Shown here: positions 37,501 to 46,500 of the stretch, piece after piece
How positions within the stretch are numbered: the first letter of the stretch is position 1
Layout of the letters: each line of letters begins with the position of its first letter
Source of the DNA: Phoronis australis
Lineage: Eukaryota > Phoronida > Phoronidae
Assembly (NCBI GenBank): GCA_002633005.1
Contig: NMRA01000166.1
Span: 124,716-188,715 of the forward strand
Length of the DNA stretch: 64,000 bases
Direction: 5' to 3'
Translations under genes and position numbers: made by a program
The notes under the pieces: model-generated
The model's database searches: none
Seen by the model: the letters and a program-made list of their open reading frames with translations, nothing else
Told to the model about the DNA's origin: nothing

Positions 37501-40500
37501 TAGAAATACACTTACTAAATTTCACAAAGTTCCACTGAGTGGTTTGGCGGATATAGAGGCGGATGCCAAATACAGACAAAATAAAAAACAATAAAAACGG
37601 TCACTAAGTAGTGCAGAAAACCTCAAATCTGTCCGAAAATGAGAAGGTCTCTATTTCCCAAATTTCAGAAAAATCTTTCGGGAAATTCTCCACTAGCTGT
37701 AGAAGGATCAGCTCAAAAGTTTATGTCACTTCACTCAGGAACATTTGTGCCAAATTTCATGAAGATCCTGTGTAGGATTTAGGAGATAAAGTAGCAAATG
37801 CTGGACGCCCAGAGGTGACAGCACTATGCAATCTGTGGGTGCAAAAAACGTGTTCTATCTCTAAGTGAGGTTTTAAGTTTTAAAAACCCAAATCACATGA
37901 CTTTTCGGTTCATAAAATTACGCCCACTCTAACTTACTTTATTTTTAGCACCACTCCCATTGGTGCACCAACTGCTAGTGATGCCCCCAGTGTGCTGAAT
38001 CGGGAAACTTTCTTTTCGTATCCGCATTCAACATAAGCAGACAAAGTGCCAAGTCTGTAACAAATAGTAGGTTGTCTGAATAATTTTTAGGTATTTATTT
38101 CAACTGTGCTGTTTAAAAAAGTGTCGGTATTAAAATCTAGCTCAATTAAAGAGGCATTTCATTTCCACCACAGCCACGAAAATGAATGGTATAGACAAAT
38201 TTCAGACATGCGTTTTGTGATGAAGAAACCTCTCTCTGGTTGATCATTTGCAATTTAGGTAACGAGTTTGGGCAGTCAGAACAACTTTAAAATGGATATT
38301 GAGGATGAGATGAAACTGGTATCAGCTCTGAGATATTCAGCACAACAAAAACATCATACCTTGCTGATGCCTTAAACTTAGCTTCGTCGTCTAAAAACTT
38401 GTGGGTATAACTCAAGGATACGAAGGAGCTTGGCACACCAAGCTGAAAAAGAAAACGATGATACTTACTCACACCATGTATTTGTAACAAAGCTTACATC
38501 TTGTCATATTTATTAATAAGCAGTTTATCTTTTAGTTGGTTTCTGGTAATGGGCAATTTTTTATTGCTTTGCAGGGTTCGATTTGGCGATCAGCAGGTTA
38601 CCAATGTGACCTCAGATTTTGTTTGGTGATACAGTAAAAATAACAAGTCACCACAAAGTCACCACACACACATCCGAGCATGCACTCAAAATACTACAGG
38701 AAGTAAGCAGGGAGTCGCAATCATTGGGCAAAATTCAGAAGAGCCTGGTTATATGCGATGCAGAGGTAACGTGTAACTAACATCTACTTCTACCTCAGCA
38801 GGTAAACATGCTAAGCACGCCACACATACCGAATTTTTCATTCCACTAAAAACGCTGTCCAGTGATTTTGGTTGCACTGACCAACATTTGCCAAATTCAC
38901 TGGTTTCTTACTTTCAGCTCTTGACAACTATCCATCTTTTGTATGGACCAGGACATTTGAAACCACCCCCCACGAGAATNACTAAGAGCCTTGTTATATG
39001 CGATGCAGAGGTAATGTGTAACTAACATCTACTTCTACCTCAGCAGGTAAACATGCTAAGCACGCCACACATACCGAATTTTTCATTCCACTAAAAACGC
39101 TGTCCAGTGATTTTGGGTGCACTGACCAACATTTGCCAAATTCACTGGTTTCTTACTTTCAGCTCTTGACAACTATCCATCTTTTGTATGGACCAGGACA
39201 TTTGAAACCACCCCCCACGAGAATTATTTGTTTTAGGACCCAGTTCCTGTTTGGCGACCTTAGAATTGTGCCCGGTCACATCATGCTAAGCGTCGAGCCC
39301 TGCCTTGTGACGTAATTTCCTCACTACAGTTACATGACAAATGTAATTCTAACAAAGACAATGGCAATGAGATTTCATCAAATGAATGTCATCAACATAC
39401 CTGTAATGTGAAAGCCACGTGATCACGTTGAGAATCCCATATCAGGCTGGAACTCATGGCTGACACCGCGCCCACCGTCCAGTTTAGTCGGCCTTGCAGA
39501 TTCTTGTCCAGCTGACAGGCTAACACTGAAAACACAAGGAACACTTACAACGTGATTGGTTCTAATGGTCATATTTTCTTGGGAAGTACTTTGTCAACTA
39601 GTGCTGTGTAGTAATGACAAAACTGAAAGTAGAAAGTAAAAAGCAACCTTGCAAATGTTGACAAATGTTTTGCAATGTCAGAACCAGTTTACAATCATGT
39701 TACAAAGTGACATACTTGTGTTAAATGCAGGCCTAAGCACTCCATGTGGACTCAGCTGAAGACTGCCAGACATTGTACCAAACACTCTGCGAGACAATGT
39801 ACGGAAGCCTTTCACCGACAGTGCACCACCATTTCCAGCTGCTAACTCCACCTGTTAATTAAACAGGTATTCAGAGTGAAAGTAAACTAACATGAGTTAA
39901 ACAAATCATAGGGGAAACTTAATTTCCTGACTATCAAGGGCGGACATTTAAAGTTGAAAGTTTTCTACAGGTGAGAAAAATACCAAGACTACACAAAAAT
40001 GTTAATAAAAGGTGTTTGGTGTGATACAGGTTGTGGTGGAAATCAAAAAATTGTTATTGACTTGACAACATGCCTTAAGACTTTGATAAAACCAGAAGGA
40101 AAATTCATGAAATTTTTTCAATAGCAGCTTCTCACCAGTTAAGATTTACATGATAATGAATGAAAACGTAGTCCTCAGTCCTATATATTAGCCACTTTAA
40201 TGAGGAGTAGGGCTGGATATCAGTACTGTACAATCAAATCGTACAAAACACTGTTTCCCAGCATTTTAGCTACAGCGTTGGTGAATTCCACTTGCACTCA
40301 GCCGTCATGACAGGGGAACTCTATTTTTGGGGTTCTCTGTATTTGAAAACCTGCACCAACATGGCCAATTTAATGTTAATACACAGTCAATTAATACAAG
40401 TATTGAATATTGTCACTGAACCAAACTTAAAATCCAATAATGTGTTTGGTGATTTTTAATTCTGATTTGTTATAGAGTAGTACTTTTACCGCATCCTCGG

Positions 40501-43500
40501 AAGACAAAAAGTCATCCAGTCATAGACAGATAGCTAGCTAACTTCACTTACGAAAGCAGTGCTGATTCTAACATTTAATTCCGTTTCGAACTCGAAACTA
40601 TACATAGAAAATGAATACAAAAACATCGTGTGGATATCCCTTCTTTAAAGGAGACAAAATACACCCATAATTACTTTTCAATTATCATTTACTGAAAATA
40701 TTTCAGCAACCCCACTTGGCAGCAGTTTACACATTATATTTGCACTTCCCCTAAAAGGTGTTTTTTCGGCTGTTACTAAGCATGATTAGGAAAACGATTA
40801 CTACACTCGTGTCTCATTGAAAATGAACCAAACACTCGCAATTCCTTTGAATATTTTTTAAATCACTTCCAGTTTTTGTTGTCAAAAAGCTCAGCTGCAC
40901 ATAGGAACACTCTCAGAAAACTTCCAGTTTTTGTTGTCAAAAAGCTCAGCTGCACATAGGAACACTCACAGAACAAGGTAGGATCTGCAACATAAACTGA
41001 AAACATGGCGACACTTTGCGAACTTTAGTTCAACTTTACACAGTTTTTTCACATCATAGTTGGCTGAATTGGAAAATAAAACATCAAAATGTTAAATCAG
41101 CAACACTTTCAATTTTCAAGATATCGCTTGAAGCATAGAATGCTTTTTGTGGCGATTCCATTCCCATATTTGGTATTTCTCTGTATTCAGTAAATGTGAC
41201 ACATTTCTAAAAGACAGATAAAGACTAACATTCCTGAAACAAACGAACGTCATGAAGTCCTACCTCAGCCCAACTCTTGACTGACAGTACTCTCCGTAGC
41301 GTTCCTACTAGTGTGCCCGCACCCGTGCCATTTTGTGTGGATATATTACCAGCCAATACAGCAGTGTCTTTACTGGTCAGAGGTGCCTCAACAGATTGGG
41401 ATATGGACATTGACTTGATTTCTACGCTGGGAAATCCAGACCTGAAATAAGGACCGAATTGTACACAAACATGCAACCAAACAACTACAGCAAACCTGCC
41501 AAGTATTTGCATGAAGTTTTTGCCTAGCTGGGCAAAGATGACATCACTACAAGACGACTTTGGTATTTCTACTGTCCAAAAAAGCAAATTAAAAGCTGGA
41601 TAATAATTTGGGCGTGATATCTGGAAGCATACTCAAGTGTGGTCATGAGGTAGCCAACACAGATTTCTGGCTTGAAAAAATGCGCACGGAATTTCCCGGT
41701 CAACTTAACATCATGTAGTACATGTAGAAATACAAATGTCAATTCATCCTATTCCACACAGCCTACATGCAAAATGCAGAGGTGACATGTTGACAAAATT
41801 ACCTGAAGCCATCAGCCTCATATCGCTCAAAAATATCTGTTGCATCGATGCCAACACTCGTGTTTCCCTGAAAGACGCAACCCAATAATTAATAATCAGG
41901 ATACACACATGTAAAACTGAAAATCACTTATCTAAGTTTGTAAAACATCGGCTTTAGGGACATCAAAATATCAATGCAACATCCTCCATGATATGTAAAA
42001 GAGAGCAGTGAATTACACCATGTAGTCAATACCCTTTGCCTAGTTAATTAAGTGTAAAATGTCATCATTTTCCAGCATTTCTTAAAATAGAAAAGTTCAC
42101 AAGTCATCCATAAAACAATATGTTTGTGACTGACATACTAATAAACATATAACCACATTGTGGCACTATATGTCTTCCCACCATTCCTTTATCATCTGAC
42201 TGACACACTAATAAACATATAACCACATTGTGGCACCATATGTCTTCCTTCATCATCTCTTTACATTTTTAGAACTTTTCTACCCGACTGTGATCTGCAA
42301 GAACGGTCATGAGGTAAAATCAGTATTGATTGGGATCTTAAACTTTCAGTCGATAAAACTCTTCCCTAACTAGCAGTATTCATTTGAATCCGATATATTA
42401 TTGAATTAAATAGCTATTTCCTTCATACGGTACTACGAAAACATTAACAGTTTCAATGAAATGCAACAGTCACTCTGTACACACCCTGGGGTTGGTGCTT
42501 TGTTGCGCCTGTCTTTCCTCTCGGTCTTGAACAATTCGTTCATACTCTTCTCTGATTTCCTTTGGAGACTTTCCATACATGGGAACTATCTGTGAAACGA
42601 AGAAAAAAAAGTGAAATGAAGGTATGAGACATTATGTTACACACAGGCAAAGCTAGTGAAATATAGGAAGAGAAGGCGAGAGACAGAGCTGAATTGAATA
42701 CATTACGATGAACAATGATGACATACAGAGCAATAGCCAGACAGGGCCGAGTTGTACACATTATAAAGAACAATGAGGGTGTCGAGAGAAAGTCAGACAG
42801 ACAGACGAAATGAACATATGAATAAACAATGATGGTGTAGAGAGGCAGAGGAACTGAGCTTGGTTGAACACATTACAATGAATAATGACCATGTAGAAAG
42901 AGGAAGAGAATCAGACCTGAGTTGAACACATTATAATGAACAATGATGGTGTAGAAATAGGCAGAGGTATAGAACCAAGTTTCACACATTGTAATGAACA
43001 AAGGTAAAGTGTAGAGACGTCCCTGCATTGAACACATTACAGAACTCCATTTGGCAGCCTGCAGGTCACCGATGCGACCTCAGATTTTTATGGCACCATG
43101 AAGTCACTACACAACATCCAAGGTGAAACTCAAAACCGAACAAGAAGTAGCAAAAATCGTAAGGGCCCAATCATGTCTGCCTGCATCAAGACGTGAGCCT
43201 GTGCGTGAAACAATATTGGGCCTATTTGAGCAAAAAACAAACGTCTGGGCAATCTCGTATATCTGTGGAGTTAGCAAATTTTCACAATCTTATGTTTTCT
43301 TTATTTAATTTTTGCAGCTCTTGCCAATGAGGTTTGGTGAGCTGGGAATTTTGTCATGTCTGTGAGATGACTTTATGCTAAGCATAAGGCCCTATATTAT
43401 GAATAATTATGGTAAAGATGAGCGTGGACAGTGAAATATAGAGAGGCACAGAGACAGGCCTGTGCTGAACACATTACAAAGAAATTACATCCTCATTATA

Positions 43501-46500
43501 AAACCAAGTCATCAAAAGTTGTTTTTGACAGAAAGTGCAGGTATATTGCCCCTTCAATTCTCAACATACATCATTGACCAGCCAAAGTTTCCAGTGAGAC
43601 ATGACTATCAACACAACGTTAAGGACACCTCGAAATTTTCTATTTTTGAAATGGCTGTGTCGAGTTAGTTGAGCAAGGTTTTCAGTGCTCTAGACTGTTT
43701 ATTTTATATACCTCCTTTCCATCAATCTCACCTCCTTTCCATCAATCTCCTCTAAGCCTTTCACTCCCAGTGTGTCATAGATGGCTCTCTTGTGAGGGTG
43801 CAGTAGAACTGTTATAAACATTACAAATTATTCGAGGTTTTAAATTTTGACCATAGAAATATCGAGACAGTTGAATATGACTTAACTTTTGCCAAAGAAA
43901 CAACAGTAAAAATTCATTGAAAACACAAATATTTTACTTTATAAGCTTCTTGTCTCAACACTGACAATGTTTTTTTTTCCATAACCACCCGAAAATGATT
44001 ACAGACAATCAAGCATTGCATCACATTTTAGAGTGAATTTCATTTTTACTGCAGTTATTTCAAAGTGCTTTAAACTCGCAATCTGTCAAAATAACCGTGA
44101 CTAACTTTTGCTTAGAGGACGTATCGCTATAAAACTGACCTCAACTTGATTCAGATAAGAGATGAGTCATAGTTTCTGATAGGAATAATAGTTCATTATT
44201 GAAGCAACATCTGACAACATTTCATACTAAACACAATGGGGTATTACTAACGCTGTGATTGGCTGTCCTGATTCTATGTAATATGCATCCACCAATAAGT
44301 TCTCGTAGCTCGAGATCAGCTAAATAACACATCATCACATAGTGTTTGCAGGTGTTCTAATTTGACAGCTGATTAACTGGTAGGATTGTCTTTGGCATTT
44401 TTGATATGAAATTGGTGGTTTTAAGTACTTTAAACAGACATGTACAAAAATCAAATAAAATTAACTAAACAGCCATCTCCACTTCACAGGTGGCAGTAAT
44501 AATGAAGTTGATTTTGTTATGCATATATATTATCAACAGCAAATAAGTCACATTTGATAAAATGGTATATAAAGTGTTAATTGCTATTTGAGATTGTATT
44601 ACTACTGGAAAGCTCAACACAAGGCTCACCATTGCATTCAAATGGTAATAAGTTGTACATTACCCAACTTACCTTCTTTTGCTTTCTGTAATTTTATAAA
44701 CATGGCCTTTGCATGTTTTTTCTTGATAGGGTCGACGTATTTATCGGGATGATACACTCGACCCAGGCATCTGTAGGCATTAATGATCTCTTCATCACTT
44801 GCCTAAAATATTGACAAAGCATGTGAACAAAGCATTGGTGCAGCAAACACCTACATCTGATGTCAGAAGATGTCACTTTGATGTCAAAAATGCAAAACGG
44901 TTCTTACTATCAAATAACAACTTCAAGTTGCACTATTTTAGATTGAAGCACAATACACAAGTTGGGAATTCACCATATGATCTACTACTAGATCACAAGA
45001 AGGTAACAATGTATCAACTGGTAGTGACAGGCCGTGGAACTGCATTCTTTCACGGCAGATCAGTTTACGACAGGTCGACCAAACAGGTGTTGACCAATGG
45101 GGGCACTGGGAAGGGGGTTCACACAGCTACCGACCAGGGTTGCACCAAGGAGTCGTTGTCGACCAAGCGAGGCACCGTGGATATGTCGACCAGCGGGGGT
45201 CGCACTGTTTGTCCCTTACATCACTCTGCTTCCGAATTGCACAACTTCGACAGGTTACCTCACGGGTTAGCGTTTACTTAGTAGAAAATAACTCTCAAAT
45301 GTTCAACCATTAAGCGACATTGAACCGGTGCATTCTGTTGTGATTTACTCCCCTTACCTCCAAAGATGTCCATCCGCACTCGAAAGGTACTTGTAATATA
45401 AGTAATGTGACTTTGATAGTTTAGCAATAGCTAAGCATAATTTGCTTTAAGTTTTCCATCACACACTGATACAAGATGGATTAGGATGTGCAACTGGTCT
45501 ACCCTAGTTAGTGAGTTGAGATTTACAGGCTGTAAAATTCCAGTCACCACTCAAATTACTGCCAGTTTTTAATCACAGTGCAATTCACCATTTTTTTTAT
45601 GCATTATGTTTTGATTCAGGTACCTTTGACCCATAAAATTTATTGCTATTGACAGCTACCAGTTGAAAGTTATTTCGCTATCATCAGTGTAGTTATTAAG
45701 TATGGTGAACAATTTTGTAGTGAGGGAGGAATTTTCTACGAAATCAGTACATAATAAAAATCTAATTTTTTAAACAATGAACTTGATGGCAACAGAAGCT
45801 TCCATTCCCCATACATACCTTCCACCCCTACATATTTCTAGTACACGAAATTCCCGCTCTCATACCTTTGAGAGAACACTCATTTGGATAGCCTCGGTGC
45901 ATGGGTAAAAACCTGGCCAGATAAAACCTGACACAAAATTAGTGTCATTAAAAACTACAATCACTCTTGAGTAAAGTAAATTATTTAACGGTGTTAGAAA
46001 AAATGGTGTTCTACCGTTATTCTGCTGCTAAAGTTGTGAAGCAATCTTCTGCGTCGGCTTTCGGTGCCATGAAATATTGCGTCATCTATTGGCCAGTTTC
46101 CACCTTTGTCAATTCTTCAATCAACTGTTCTTCTTCCACAAGGTTGCGGAGATGTCAAGGTAAATTATCGAAACTGGTTTCATTTAGTTACAAGTTTTTA
46201 ATATTTTGATACCAGCAAACCGAATTTCAGAATCAATTTTGCTGCTGTGAAGCTGTCGTCATCTCCTGAGAAATGGTGCATGCATGTGACACGAGCGTAT
46301 TGTTTTCAAAACGACAAAATACTTTTCATTGTTACAAAAGGTGAAGAATTATGCAAGAAAATGATGTTTATTAGATTGCTTTTCACTTAAACGGCTGTAA
46401 CGGGCAAGGTGAGTGTGGGCTGATTCACAGATTTTGCATTTGACCTGTCCGGTCTTTAGCTCTACATGTTGATACAGGTTTGACGGTGAGATGACGAACA

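Noticed and set aside
44799-45281. 160-codon open frame on the + strand
   Set aside because: It begins antisense to DNAJC11 exon 2 and runs through the GTCGACCA minisatellite. No family resemblance; the real coding frame at the exon is on the minus strand.
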